DNA of 64,000 bases from Bacillus sp. SA1-12 (GTDB lineage: Bacteria; Bacillota; Bacilli; Bacillales; Bacillaceae). The stretch is from NCBI RefSeq assembly GCF_000981385.1, contig NZ_LATZ01000006.1, positions 1 through 64,000 of the forward strand. The letters run 5' to 3'. The translations under genes and the position numbers were made by a program. Of this stretch, positions 26,199-35,158 are shown one piece after another; the stretch's first letter is position 1, and every line of letters begins with the position of its first letter. The notes below the pieces were generated by a model. That model worked only from the letters and a program-made list of their open reading frames with translations, was not told the origin of the DNA and did not search any database.

Positions 26199-27086
26199 AT
26201 GTATATTGATGGTGTTTTATCAGGTGGCGGGATTAAAGGCTTTGCCCTTATTGGTGCATATCAAGCGCTTGAAGAAAATGGCTATAAATTTAAGCGCTTA
26301 GCAGGGACGAGTGCTGGCTCTATTATCGCTGCCTTTATTATTGCAGGCTATACTGCTGAGGAAATAGCAGAGATGATGGAAGAAGTTGACCTGACAATGT
26401 TTCTTGATGAACGAAAATCCTTTTTGCCGTTTGCTTTCATGAAATGGATATCTTTGTATTGGAATCTAGGATTATATAAAGGAGCTAAACTAGAAGAATG
26501 GATTATATCAAAGTTAAAAAAGAAAGGAATTACGACATTTGCTGATATTCCAAGCGGGTCGCTGCGAATTGTTGCCTCTGATTTAACAAATGGCAGACTG
26601 ATCGTGCTGCCTGATGATCTTCATAAATATGGAATAAATCCTGAATCATTTTCTGTAGGAAGGGCAGTGAGGATGAGCTGCAGCTTGCCTTATTTTTTTG
26701 AACCTGTAAGACTTGCAAGTTCAACAGGGAGTAATATCATTGTCGATGGGGGAGTGCTCAGCAATTTTCCAATTTGGCTATTTTACCAATCGAAAAAGTC
26801 GGTTAAAGCAAGGCCGGTCCTAGGGATAAAATTAAGCTCAAATGAGAAGGAACGGCCTAAAAAAATCATCCGTAATGCGTTCGACATGTTCGGTGCATTA
26901 TTTGAAACAATGAAAGATGCCCACGACAGTCGGCATATTTCAAGTAAACATGAGAAAAATATTATTTTTTTACCAGTCGATCATCTTGTTTCAACGGAAT
27001 GGAACTTAAATGAAGAAAAAAAACTAGCTCTCATTGAGCTAGGTAGAAGTCGAACAATCGAATTTCTTAAGACCTGGACCTATTAG
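26199..27086 (+). CDS. yqhO: Patatin-like phospholipase family protein YqhO
   Basis: 295 residues of the patatin serine hydrolase family. The oxyanion box is GGGIKG (residues 9-14), the nucleophile serine lies in GTSAGS (37-42), and the dyad aspartate in VDGGVLSNFPIW. All catalytic elements are present, so it should be active on lipids or other esters; the natural substrate is unknown. RBS GGGAGGGAAGG. Its stop codon overlaps that of the convergent yqhP. Position matches B. subtilis yqhO. Confidence 0.9.
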   Translation: MYIDGVLSGGGIKGFALIGAYQALEENGYKFKRLAGTSAGSIIAAFIIAGYTAEEIAEMMEEVDLTMFLDERKSFLPFAFMKWISLYWNLGLYKGAKLEEWIISKLKKKGITTFADIPSGSLRIVASDLTNGRLIVLPDDLHKYGINPESFSVGRAVRMSCSLPYFFEPVRLASSTGSNIIVDGGVLSNFPIWLFYQSKKSVKARPVLGIKLSSNEKERPKKIIRNAFDMFGALFETMKDAHDSRHISSKHEKNIIFLPVDHLVSTEWNLNEEKKLALIELGRSRTIEFLKTWTY

Positions 27087-27463
27087 AAAAATGCACGGTT
27101 TTTCTTTTTGCCTTTTTTCCCTTCAATCACCGTTAAATGTGATGGTTGTCTTTTCTTTTTAATGGCAGAGGTTTTTGCTGATTTTTTAGCATGGGCTATG
27201 TTTCTGACATTTGAACCACGGGTACTGCGGTCGTCGAAACGTCTTTTTGAACGCTTTGCTGCTCTGGCATAGGAGGAATACTCCTTCCCTAATTTCCGTT
27301 TCATCACCATACGATAGATGAGATAAATAATTCCAGCAATAGCAGCATAGATCGCAATTTGTTTTAATAGCCACAACGGATCAGATAGTAAAGTTGATAT
27401 AAATCCAATTGCACCTAATAAAATAATTGCCAAAACGATTCCATTCACCACACGACGATTCAT
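27083..27463 (-). CDS. yqhP: Membrane protein YqhP
   Basis: 126 residues from the ATG at 27463, which follows GGAGGTGG. Two hydrophobic helices (about 7-28 and 35-53) precede a very basic tail of about 70 residues rich in Lys and Arg (KKSAKTSAIKKKRQ, KGKKKNRAFF). The basic tail might contact nucleic acid or phospholipid headgroups, but no function is known. Conserved in place and in length with B. subtilis YqhP. Confidence 0.85.
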   Translation of the reverse strand: MNRRVVNGIVLAIILLGAIGFISTLLSDPLWLLKQIAIYAAIAGIIYLIYRMVMKRKLGKEYSSYARAAKRSKRRFDDRSTRGSNVRNIAHAKKSAKTSAIKKKRQPSHLTVIEGKKGKKKNRAFF

Positions 27464-27659
27464 ATAACCACCTCCGATAAAAGATACCAATCAAAATGAA
27501 TAAAACCAATTTCATGCTATACCTCACAGGGTAAATGAAGGAAATTGTTTTATATTTAAGAAGTGCAAACGGAACAACAAAAAACGAAATGTCTATATTT
27601 CTATTTATTCATTTTAAATTCGTGTCGTTCCGTCTTTTTTCCTTCAAAAAAGATGAAGA

Positions 27660-28610
27660 TTAAACGATTTGTTCTGCTAATGCTGTTTCTGTTTCTTTTT
27701 CTTTACGTAAAAGCTCATTAAAACTTGCAATCGCGACTTCAACCTGGTCATCTGTTGGCTCTTTCGTAGTTAACAACTGGAGCCAAAGTCCTGGATATCC
27801 TAAATATCTTAGGACCGGTACATCACGAAGCTTATTTGTAATCTGCAATACCTCAAACGAAATCCCTAGTACGACTGGAATAAGTGCTAATCGGTTAACG
27901 ATTCGAAGCCACAACGGATCTGTTGGTACAAGAGTATAAACAAAAATACCTACGATCACAGTAAACAAGATGAAACTGCTGCCACATCGGTAATGGAGCC
28001 TTGACTGACTTTGGACGTTTTCCACTGTAATTGGCAAGTTGTTTTCATATGCATTGATAACTTTATGTTCAGCCCCATGATATTGAAATACTCGTTTAAT
28101 CAATGGGGTAAAGGATATAGCATATATATATGCTAAAAGCAGCACTAGTTTGAATGCACCTTCCACTAGAATTTGCCCGAAATCTGATGGCACTAGAGGA
28201 CGCATAAAATGTGCAAGGAAGACAGGTAGAAGGGTAAAAATTACTTTTCCGAAGAAAAATGAGATAACCCCTACAGCGGCAATACCTAGCCACATCGCCA
28301 GCTTGGATTCGTTTTGTTTCTTTTCTTCTGCCATTTTTTCATCATCTTTAGGGTCAACTTCAAAACGCTCTGTTGAGAAATTTAAATGCTTAGAGCCGTT
28401 GGCACTAGCCTCAATAATCGCAACTATTCCCCGTAAGAAAGGAATTTTTTTTAGCTTTGATAAAACGGGTTGATTCTTTCTTTTTAGATGAAAGAAATCA
28501 ATGGATTGATCCGTTCTGCGGATTGCAGTTACATAATGATGTTTACCGCCGAACATAACACCCTCAATAACAGCTTGCCCGCCATATGCAGGTTTTTTTT
28601 GATTTGACAT
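27660..28610 (-). CDS. yqhQ: DUF1385 membrane protein YqhQ
   Basis: 316 residues. The N-terminal block KPAYGGQAVIEGVMFGG and the central FQYHGAEHKVINAYEN ... SRLHYRCGSSFILFTVIVG motif are hallmarks of DUF1385, a membrane family that may bind metal (conserved His, Glu, Cys). Four or five membrane helices lie between residues 110 and 270. Biochemical role unknown. ATG behind AGGTTGGTG; a nested hairpin lies in the leader 35 bases upstream. Synteny with B. subtilis yqhQ. Confidence 0.88.
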   Translation of the reverse strand: MSNQKKPAYGGQAVIEGVMFGGKHHYVTAIRRTDQSIDFFHLKRKNQPVLSKLKKIPFLRGIVAIIEASANGSKHLNFSTERFEVDPKDDEKMAEEKKQNESKLAMWLGIAAVGVISFFFGKVIFTLLPVFLAHFMRPLVPSDFGQILVEGAFKLVLLLAYIYAISFTPLIKRVFQYHGAEHKVINAYENNLPITVENVQSQSRLHYRCGSSFILFTVIVGIFVYTLVPTDPLWLRIVNRLALIPVVLGISFEVLQITNKLRDVPVLRYLGYPGLWLQLLTTKEPTDDQVEVAIASFNELLRKEKETETALAEQIV

Positions 28611-28644
28611 GAGACACCAACCTATCTATTCTGTTTATCCATAA

Positions 28645-28684
28645 TCTGTCTCAAAGGAGTTAACACCTTTGGTTATAAGACAGA
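28645..28684. promoter_or_regulatory. Nested hairpin in the yqhQ leader
   Basis: TCTGTCT (28645-28651) pairs with AGACAGA (28678-28684) and CAAAGG (28652-28657) with CCTTTG (28666-28671), giving a 13-pair stem interrupted by one six-base bulge, with an eight-base loop. Neither strand has a T run after it, so it is not a standard terminator. It lies 35 bases upstream of the yqhQ start and could be an operator or RNA switch. Confidence 0.5.
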
Positions 28685-29060
28685 CTTTGTTTAGTTATTA
28701 TCTATATAATACAGAATTTAGAAGGAAACCTCTAGCGTGATATTCGCCAATAATCTCATTATGTCTTCATTTGTGTTCTTTTTTTTGACTGTACTATGGA
28801 CAATCACTTTGATATCCAGTTCCAGCATCTATCCTCTCTTAGGTCCAGCCAATTTGGGATAGAAGGAAACGTTCGCAGATTGTCTTATTAGCCCTAAGAT
28901 GTTCAATGGGCTTTCGCTTTTCTTTCTGGAAATAATTCCTTTATTTACATTATACCCATGCATTCATTTACTAGACATGTAATTTTCATTTAAGTAAAAA
29001 ATGGGGTAAAAACATGACTTTTAAAAAAATGGACATAGTAGTAAATGGAGGTGCAGGTAA
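28685..29060. other. Gap between yqhQ and yqhR with repeat debris
   Basis: No gene is seen. Around 28808-28930 there are fragments (TATCCAGTTCCAGCATC, GGGCTTTCGCTTTTC) like those of other decayed intergenic repeats in this window. The divergent promoters of yqhQ and yqhR must lie here but no clear hexamer pair was found. Confidence 0.35.
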
Positions 29061-29591
29061 ATGGCAGATGATAAAAAAAAGACAGATGATGTAATGAAAG
29101 AAGACGATCCTCGCTTAGAGCAAAACAAAAGGGAAAAGCCTGTATCACAAATGGGGAAAGTGATTTCAACAGGTTTTATAGGCGGGGTATTTTGGAGTTT
29201 CCTGGCATACGTAGCTTCTATTTTGAACTACACCGAAATAAAACCAAGTCTTATCCTCCAGCCAATTGCTTTAGGAGATTGGAAAAATGGAACACTTGGC
29301 GAATTTATTAGCATTGTCTTAATTGGAGTCATATCGATTGGGGTTGCTTTGGTTTATTTTGCTGTATTAAAGCGTTTTACTTCAATGTGGATTGGAATTG
29401 CATATGGAGCAGCTTTATGGGGACTTGTTTTCTTTATCCTCAACCCGATGTTCCCGGATCTTAAGATGATTTTTGAATTACCAAGAGGGACAATTGTGAC
29501 AACAGTTTGCATTTATATTTTATATGGTCTTTTTGTCGGCTATTCGATTTCATTCGATTATAATGAGTTAAATACAAATAATGAGAATTAG
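29061..29591 (+). CDS. yqhR: YqhR family membrane protein
   Basis: 176 residues with a charged N-terminus (about 30 residues) and four hydrophobic helices (near 37-55, 86-107, 114-133 and 145-163). Length, topology and location between yqhQ and aroQ agree with Bacillus YqhR. No catalytic motif; function unknown. ATG behind GGAGGTG. A terminator follows. Confidence 0.88.
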   Translation: MADDKKKTDDVMKEDDPRLEQNKREKPVSQMGKVISTGFIGGVFWSFLAYVASILNYTEIKPSLILQPIALGDWKNGTLGEFISIVLIGVISIGVALVYFAVLKRFTSMWIGIAYGAALWGLVFFILNPMFPDLKMIFELPRGTIVTTVCIYILYGLFVGYSISFDYNELNTNNEN

Positions 29592-29621
29592 ATCATAGTG
29601 TGAAAGAGATGAGTTGTGATA

Positions 29622-29650
29622 GAATGTTCATTAGCTGAACATTCTTTTTT
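29622..29650 (+). terminator. Terminator of yqhR
   Basis: GAATGTTCA and TGAACATTC form a perfect nine-pair stem with a five-base loop followed by TTTTTT. Confidence 0.88.
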
Positions 29651-29714
29651 TCGTATAAAGGATTGAATGAATAATGAAAGATTATTTCCTTATGGAAAGA
29701 GGTGCAAAACTGTT

Positions 29715-30158
29715 ATGAATATTTTAGTGATAAATGGTCCAAATCTGAATAGACTTGGATTGCGTGAGCCTGCAATTTATGGGTCTGAAACATTAACAGA
29801 TTTAGAAAAGAAATTATTAGCATTTGGTGAAAAAGAACAAATAGAAGTAACTTGTTTTCAATCAAATCATGAAGGTGATATCATCGATGCCATTCATGAA
29901 GCAGAAGGTCAATTCGATGGGATTATTTTGAACCCTGGCGCATTTACACATTATAGTTATGCAATCCGCGATGCGATTGCAGGAGTTACACTCCCGGTTA
30001 TTGAAGTACATATATCAAATGTTCATGCTAGAGAAGAATTTCGTCACACATCAGTAACCGCTCCAGTTACAATAGGCCAAATCATCGGTCTGGGTTTTAA
30101 AGGGTATGAACTGGGAATGCTGGCATTAAAGGAGAGAGTAGGAGGAGGTAACCAATGA
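29715..30158 (+). CDS. aroQ: 3-dehydroquinate dehydratase, type II
   Basis: 147 residues. It converts 3-dehydroquinate to 3-dehydroshikimate in aromatic amino-acid synthesis. The start motif [22 protein letters not shown] contains the catalytic Tyr; [15 protein letters not shown] and [17 protein letters not shown] hold the substrate-binding Asn and His. ATG 29715 is chosen because the family begins exactly there and AAAGAGGTG lies upstream. It overlaps papA by four bases (ATGA), as in B. subtilis yqhS-yqhT. Confidence 0.95.
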   Translation: MNILVINGPNLNRLGLREPAIYGSETLTDLEKKLLAFGEKEQIEVTCFQSNHEGDIIDAIHEAEGQFDGIILNPGAFTHYSYAIRDAIAGVTLPVIEVHISNVHAREEFRHTSVTAPVTIGQIIGLGFKGYELGMLALKERVGGGNQ

Positions 30159-31219
30159 TTAAATTAGAAAAAATCCGCAATCGATTCAAAGAATTATCAA
30201 TTGATGGACTATTAATTACAAGTAAATTTAATCGCAGATACATGACAGGATTTACTGGTACTGCGGGTGTTGCCGTCATTTCTTTAGATAAAGCTGTATT
30301 TATAACTGATTTCCGTTATACTGAGCAAGCGGCAAAGGAAGTAGAGGGCTTCGAAATTGTCAAGCATACCGGACCTATCATAGAAGAGGTTGCAGCTGTT
30401 GTTAAACAATTAGGGATTAAGAGACTTGGTTTTGAGCAGGATCATTTAACCTATCAAGCTTATACATCCTATAAAAATGCAATAACAGATACAGAATTTG
30501 TACCAGTGTCAGATGCAGTTGAAAAGTTACGCTTGATTAAGTCTTCCTCAGAGATTAAGATATTAAAGGAAGCAGCCGAGATTGCTGACGCTGCATATAA
30601 GCATATCTTAACATTTGTCAAACCTGGTTTAAAAGAAATTGAAGTCGCAAATGAACTTGAATTTTTTATGAGAAAAAATGGTGCTGAATCCTCATCCTTT
30701 GATATGATTGTTGCTTCAGGCTATCGTTCTGCTTTACCGCATGGTGTAGCAAGTAACAAAGAAATTGAAAAAGGTGATTTTGTTACGCTAGATTTTGGTG
30801 CATACTACAAAGGATACTGTTCAGATATCACGAGAACTTTCGCTGTCGGTCAGCCAAGTGATGAGCTGAAGAATATCTATGCAATTGTCCTTGAAGCACA
30901 AATGCGGGGCATGAATGGAATAAAACCAGGTATGTCAGGAAAAGAAGCAGATGCTCTTACCCGGGACTATATTACCCAACAAGGATATGGGGAGTATTTC
31001 GGACATTCGACTGGCCACGGGTTAGGTATGGAAGTCCATGAAGGGCCTGCTTTATCCTTTAGATCTGATGCAATTCTTGAACCAGGCATGGTGGTAACTG
31101 TTGAACCTGGAATTTATATCGCTGGTCTTGGCGGCGTAAGAATTGAAGATGATACAGTCATCACAGAAAGCGGGAATGAGTCGCTTACTCATTCACCAAA
31201 AGATCTTATTATTTTGTAA
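30155..31219 (+). CDS. papA: Xaa-Pro aminopeptidase (M24 family)
   Basis: 354 residues: an N-terminal creatinase-type domain (1-125) and a pita-bread metallopeptidase domain. Metal-binding motifs [18 protein letters not shown] (two Asp), [16 protein letters not shown] (His) and EPGIY (Glu) with a final Glu in GVRIEDD are all present. It should remove N-terminal residues before proline using two metal ions in the cytoplasm. Neighbouring efp makes proline handling a shared theme, though this is only positional. Confidence 0.93.
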   Translation: MIKLEKIRNRFKELSIDGLLITSKFNRRYMTGFTGTAGVAVISLDKAVFITDFRYTEQAAKEVEGFEIVKHTGPIIEEVAAVVKQLGIKRLGFEQDHLTYQAYTSYKNAITDTEFVPVSDAVEKLRLIKSSSEIKILKEAAEIADAAYKHILTFVKPGLKEIEVANELEFFMRKNGAESSSFDMIVASGYRSALPHGVASNKEIEKGDFVTLDFGAYYKGYCSDITRTFAVGQPSDELKNIYAIVLEAQMRGMNGIKPGMSGKEADALTRDYITQQGYGEYFGHSTGHGLGMEVHEGPALSFRSDAILEPGMVVTVEPGIYIAGLGGVRIEDDTVITESGNESLTHSPKDLIIL

Positions 31220-31316
31220 TAGGGAATATTTACATATAACAATTGAGACTATCTTAAATAATTTTAAGGCAGAATCTTTACAATCCCTTATTTAAGCTAT
31301 TAGGAGGACTTTTTTC

Positions 31317-31874
31317 ATGATTTCAGTTAACGATTTTCGTACAGGATTAACGATTGAGGTGGATAACGGCATTTGGCGCGTCATGGATTTCCAGCATGTT
31401 AAGCCAGGTAAAGGTGCTGCATTTGTTCGTTCAAAACTACGTAATTTACGCACAGGAGCTGTTCAAGAGAAAACATTCCGTGCAGGTGAAAAAGTAGCAA
31501 GAGCTCAAATTGAAACACGTAGAATGCAATATCTTTATGCAAATGCCGATCAACATGCCTTCATGGATACAGAAACATATGACCAAATTGAATTATCTTC
31601 AGCTCAAATTGAATATGAATTAAAATTCTTAAAAGAAAACATGGAAGTGCAAATCATGATGTTTGGTACAGAGACATTAGGTGTTGAATTGCCAAACACA
31701 GTCGAGCTGGAGGTTGTAGAAACTGAGCCTGGCATTAAAGGTGATACGGCATCGGGCGGCTCTAAGCCAGCTAAGTTGGAAACTGGTTTAACTGTTCAAG
31801 TCCCATTCTTTATCAATGAAGGGGATCGTTTAATTATTAATACAGCTGAAGCTTCTTACGTTTCACGTGCATAA
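31317..31874 (+). CDS. efp: Translation elongation factor P
   Basis: 185 residues, three beta-barrel domains. It rescues ribosomes stalled on polyproline. The tip lysine is K32 in [12 protein letters not shown], the residue modified in B. subtilis EF-P. ATG follows TAGGAGG. It is 97 bp after papA and may be read from its own promoter as well. A terminator follows. Confidence 0.97.
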   Translation: MISVNDFRTGLTIEVDNGIWRVMDFQHVKPGKGAAFVRSKLRNLRTGAVQEKTFRAGEKVARAQIETRRMQYLYANADQHAFMDTETYDQIELSSAQIEYELKFLKENMEVQIMMFGTETLGVELPNTVELEVVETEPGIKGDTASGGSKPAKLETGLTVQVPFFINEGDRLIINTAEASYVSRA

Positions 31875-31888
31875 TCAATCGATTTAAA

Positions 31889-31923
31889 GAAGAGGTGTCC
31901 ACTTTTTGGATGCCTCTTTTTCC
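31889..31923 (+). terminator. Terminator of efp
   Basis: AAGAGG..TCC and GGA..CCTCTT arms with a six-base loop are followed by TTTTCC. The HEAT-repeat gene converges on it from the other side. Confidence 0.8.
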
Positions 31924-31942
31924 TTGCTTTTTAAAAGATGTA

Positions 31943-32590
31943 TTAAACAGAACCTGTTTCTATAGCCTTTATTAAAATTCTTGCTGCTTTTTTTACGCTG
32001 CTTCGATCATCCTCTTTATATTCTTCTGCTATTCCTCGTATTTCAAGGATGCAATCTGGAGCATGTTTACATACGTTTAATAATCCAGTTAAAATACGGG
32101 CCCGATGCTTTCCCTCCCATAGGGTCAGCGATTCTTTTAATATTGGATAAGCGGCAAGTGCCTGAGGTCTGCCGATATCAGCATAGTTACAAATGGTTTG
32201 AATGGAGTAATCTCTGACAATTGTACTTTTATCCGTTCGTATAAGTTTATGTATGAAAGGTAAATATGCTGAGATTTGCTCTGGTACATGTTTTGTTAGT
32301 AAGGAGATAGCATGAATTGCCTCCCAACGGATACGTGTTGTTTGTGAGGAAAGCAATGGGAGCAACTGTTCGAAATATGGTGCGACATATTCAGGTTTTT
32401 CTTCAGCAACTTTTGTGAATACTTCAGTACAGTCACCGATAAGCGCTTTGTTATCAGTGTTTAATCCCTCGTTAATTTCCTTGAGGAGAGAAGGGTGCTG
32501 AAGGCATTCTTTTGCTGCTGTTCGATTTCCTTCTTCCGTTTTTTCTCCAACTTGTGATGATAACTTTGATAAGATCGACAATGCTTTCAC
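31943..32590 (-). CDS. HEAT-repeat-like helical protein
   Basis: 215 residues, all alpha-helical with repeating blocks such as LPLLSSQTTRIRWEAIHAISLLTKHVPEQ, HKLIRTDKSTIVRDYSIQTICNYADIG and YKEDDRSSVKKAARILIKAIE, the HEAT/ARM repeat pattern of scaffold proteins. No enzyme motif and no signal peptide. The start at 32590 follows GGGAG. It is not part of the B. subtilis order between efp and yqhV, so this is an insertion in this lineage. Partner unknown. Confidence 0.75.
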   Translation of the reverse strand: MKALSILSKLSSQVGEKTEEGNRTAAKECLQHPSLLKEINEGLNTDNKALIGDCTEVFTKVAEEKPEYVAPYFEQLLPLLSSQTTRIRWEAIHAISLLTKHVPEQISAYLPFIHKLIRTDKSTIVRDYSIQTICNYADIGRPQALAAYPILKESLTLWEGKHRARILTGLLNVCKHAPDCILEIRGIAEEYKEDDRSSVKKAARILIKAIETGSV

Positions 32591-32689
32591 TCCCTGTATA
32601 ATGACAATTTTACTTTTATTATAAACCTTCCTTGTCTAAATCTCCTTCCTCTAGCATATGGTGTACAAACTATATTTTAGGAGGACCAC

Positions 32690-32971
32690 ATGAAACGATT
32701 CTTTTCTCATTTTGATTCAACTGTTTTGACAATGGCTGGTTTACGCTTTATGTCCGCGTCAATTGAGTTAACCGCAGCCATCTTAATGTTAGTATTTAAT
32801 GATGTAAAAAAGGCAGTCACAATCAATTCATTATTAGCCATAGTAGGTCCGGTTATATTTATTGTCACGATGACGATCGGTATCTTTCATATTGCCGACC
32901 AATTGTCATATGCAAAATTGATTTTTATTGGCTTGGGTGTATTTTTTATTTTATTCGGTATTTATAAATAG
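32690..32971 (+). CDS. yqhV: YqhV family (DUF2619) membrane protein
   Basis: 93 residues with three hydrophobic helices (about 17-38, 43-63 and 71-91), matching Bacillus YqhV in size and in position just upstream of spoIIIAA. RBS TAGGAGG. Function unknown; the constant link with the spoIIIA operon suggests, but does not show, a sporulation role. Confidence 0.88.
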   Translation: MKRFFSHFDSTVLTMAGLRFMSASIELTAAILMLVFNDVKKAVTINSLLAIVGPVIFIVTMTIGIFHIADQLSYAKLIFIGLGVFFILFGIYK

Positions 32972-32994
32972 CGGAAAAATCATCAGGACAATTA

Positions 32995-33025
32995 AGTCAT
33001 GAATGTGGTCAAGCATGCATACATT
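32995..33025 (+). promoter_or_regulatory. Probable sigma-E promoter of the spoIIIA operon
   Basis: CATACATT (33018-33025) matches the sigma-E -10 consensus CATACANT. AGTCATGA (32996-33003), 14 bp upstream, resembles the -35 box GTCATATT in its first five bases. Transcription would begin near 33033, about 27 bases before the spoIIIAA start. The B. subtilis operon is under sigma-E control in the mother cell. Confidence 0.6.
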
Positions 33026-33059
33026 GAAAGTAACGAATAGCCTTATAGGAGGAAGCGGT

Positions 33060-33980
33060 GTGAAAGAAATTATTGAGATGCTTCCGGATTCAATTAGTCA
33101 TCAGATAAAGAAACTGCATCCAGCTAGTATTGCTCGAATTGAGGAAATTCGTATCCGCGTGATGAAAAGAGTGGAGGTTGTTATTATGGGCAAACCTGTT
33201 TTTCTATCATCCATCACGACGTATGAAGACTCTGTCAATCTTTTAAACGAGCTTAGCCACTATTCAATTTATACATTGGAAGAAGAGTTAAAAAAGGGAT
33301 ATATAACGGTTTGCGGAGGGCATCGTGTCGGCCTTTCTGGACGTGTGATTACAGAAGGTGGACGAGTTAAAGCGATTCGGGATGTCACATCATTTAATAT
33401 CCGGATTGCAAAGGAAAAGCTTGGAGTTGCTGAAGGGTACATCCCTTATTTATATGATGGGAAATGGTTGAATACGCTAATTATCGGACCTCCGCAAACA
33501 GGGAAAACGACCTTGCTTAGGGATTTTGCAAGAATCATAAGCAGTGGTTTTCATCAGATCGAATCAAACAAGGTAGGAATTGTTGATGAACGATCGGAAA
33601 TCGCAGGGTGTGTAAATGGAGTTCCCCAGCATCAGCTAGGTGAACGGGTTGATGTCCTGGATGCGTGCCCAAAAGCTGAAGGTATGATGATGATGATTCG
33701 ATCAATGAGTCCTGATGTATTGATTGTAGATGAGATTGGAACAAGGCAAGATGCTGAGGCAGTTATGGAAGCCGTTCATGCAGGTGTCCAATTATTCGTG
33801 ACAGTTCATGGATACTGTGCCCGCGACCTGATGAATCGCCCAACTCTTAGATTACTATTTGAGGCGCAAGTGTTTGATCGATACTTAGAGTTGTCTAGAA
33901 AAAACGGTCCCGGAACCGTTCAGCACATTCTTAATCAGCATGGCGAGCAGTTAAATGCAGAAAGAAGTGTGACCAAATGA
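33060..33980 (+). CDS. spoIIIAA: Stage III sporulation protein AA, secretion-type ATPase
   Basis: 306 residues, like the 307 of B. subtilis. An AAA+/type II-secretion-like ATPase of the mother-cell side of the SpoIIIA-SpoIIQ feeding channel. Walker A is in LIIGPPQTGKTTLLRDFAR, Walker B-like ALIVDEIGT as VLIVDEIGTRQDAEAV. The GTG at 33060 is chosen because AGGAGG lies six bases upstream; in-frame ATGs further up lie in the promoter. The next gene overlaps by four bases. Confidence 0.95.
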   Translation: MKEIIEMLPDSISHQIKKLHPASIARIEEIRIRVMKRVEVVIMGKPVFLSSITTYEDSVNLLNELSHYSIYTLEEELKKGYITVCGGHRVGLSGRVITEGGRVKAIRDVTSFNIRIAKEKLGVAEGYIPYLYDGKWLNTLIIGPPQTGKTTLLRDFARIISSGFHQIESNKVGIVDERSEIAGCVNGVPQHQLGERVDVLDACPKAEGMMMMIRSMSPDVLIVDEIGTRQDAEAVMEAVHAGVQLFVTVHGYCARDLMNRPTLRLLFEAQVFDRYLELSRKNGPGTVQHILNQHGEQLNAERSVTK

Positions 33981-34492
33981 TTAAGTGGATGGGAGCAATC
34001 CTCATTATTCTTGCAACAACATGGGCAGGCTTCGAAATGGCAAAGCATTTTAGTGAGAGAACGAGACAGTTAAGACAGTTAAAGGTAGCCCTTCTATCAT
34101 TGGAAGCAGAGATTATGTATGGCCATACATCGTTAATCATTGCGGCACAGAATATCTCAAAGCAGTTGCCAAAACCATTATCAATGTTTTTTGAGGATTT
34201 TTCCAAAAAGCTTGTTAAAGGCCATACGAGTGTAAAAGAGGCCTGGGAGGAAAGTCTTCAAAGCATATGGAGGATGACCGCATTAAAACAGGGTGAATTT
34301 GAAGTATTAAAACAATTTGGCGAAACACTTGGTCAGCATGACCGAATCTCACAGCAGAAACATATCAAGTTAGCGCTTTCGCATTTGCAGAGAGAAGAAG
34401 CTGATGCAATTGATCGGCAAAATCGCTATGAACGTATGATGAAAAGCTTAGGTGTTTTAGCAGGCTTGCTCGTTGTTATTTTATTGATGTAG
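33977..34492 (+). CDS. spoIIIAB: Stage III sporulation protein AB
   Basis: 171 residues with one helix at each end (about 5-22 and 153-170) and a helical middle (LRQLKVALLSLEAEIMYGHTSL) related to type II-secretion GspF domains. It is a membrane part of the SpoIIIA complex. ATGA overlap with spoIIIAA implies coupled translation. Confidence 0.94.
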   Translation: MIKWMGAILIILATTWAGFEMAKHFSERTRQLRQLKVALLSLEAEIMYGHTSLIIAAQNISKQLPKPLSMFFEDFSKKLVKGHTSVKEAWEESLQSIWRMTALKQGEFEVLKQFGETLGQHDRISQQKHIKLALSHLQREEADAIDRQNRYERMMKSLGVLAGLLVVILLM

Positions 34493-34514
34493 AAGTGGAA
34501 GGGAGTCGTCGAAG

Positions 34515-34721
34515 GTGGGCGTAGATATTAACACGATCTTTCAAATTGCCGGGATAGGAATCGTCGTAGCATTCCTTCACACCATTTTAGATCAAATGGG
34601 GAAAAAAGAATATGCACAATGGGTGACACTAATAGGCTTTATTTATATCTTGTTCATGGTTGCATCGATTGTAGATGATTTATTTAAAAAGATAAAATCG
34701 GTCTTTCTTTTCCAAGGGTAA
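34515..34721 (+). CDS. spoIIIAC: Stage III sporulation protein AC
   Basis: 68 residues with two membrane helices (about 9-25 and 37-55). GTG start at 34515 after a GGGAG site. Sequence INTIFQIAGIGIVVAFLHTILDQMGKKEYAQWVTLIGF is the family hallmark. It forms, with SpoIIIAD, a small-protein part of the channel complex. Confidence 0.94.
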   Translation: MGVDINTIFQIAGIGIVVAFLHTILDQMGKKEYAQWVTLIGFIYILFMVASIVDDLFKKIKSVFLFQG

Positions 34722-34734
34722 GGAGGGGGCAGCT

Positions 34735-35130
34735 ATCGAAATCATTCAAATCGTCGGATTAGGGCTAATCGCCACCTTTTTAGCCCTAATCGTAAAAGAG
34801 CAAAAGCCCTCCTTCGCCTTTATGCTTGTTGTTTTTGTTGGCTGTGTGATTTTTTTATTTTTAATTGATCAAGTGTATGAAATTATTCGAATGGTTGAAC
34901 GAATTGCCATAAATGCAAATGTAAATCTCATTTATGTTGAAACCATCTTAAAAATTATCGGCATTGCTTATATTGCTGAATTTGGTGCTCAAATTACAAA
35001 AGATGCTGGACAAGGTGCGATTGCCTCAAAGATTGAGCTTGGTGGAAAAATCCTTATCCTGACAATGGCCATTCCGATTTTAACTGTCATTATCGAAACA
35101 GTCCTTGGAATGATCCCAGGTTCATCATAA
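34735..35130 (+). CDS. spoIIIAD: Stage III sporulation protein AD, apparently starting at AUC
   Basis: 131 residues if read from ATC at 34735. Homologues start M-x-IIQIVGLGLVATFLA; here the same sequence reads I-EIIQIVGLGLIATFLA, and AAGGAGGGGG lies five bases before the ATC. No ATG, GTG or TTG is in frame between the spoIIIAC stop at 34721 and ATG 34822, which is 29 codons in, has no ribosome site and would delete the first membrane helix. The rest (NLIYVETILKIIGIAYIAEFGAQITKDAGQGAIASKIELGGK) is fully conserved. Either a true rare start codon or a point change at the start. Confidence 0.88.
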   Translation: MEIIQIVGLGLIATFLALIVKEQKPSFAFMLVVFVGCVIFLFLIDQVYEIIRMVERIAINANVNLIYVETILKIIGIAYIAEFGAQITKDAGQGAIASKIELGGKILILTMAIPILTVIIETVLGMIPGSS

Positions 35131-35158
35131 TGGTTTAGGATTAGTTGGAGGTGGATAC

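Noticed and set aside
34822-35130. spoIIIAD starting at the first ATG (34822)
   Set aside because: It would lose 29 conserved residues and the first membrane helix, and has no ribosome binding site; the conserved frame extends back to ATC 34735.
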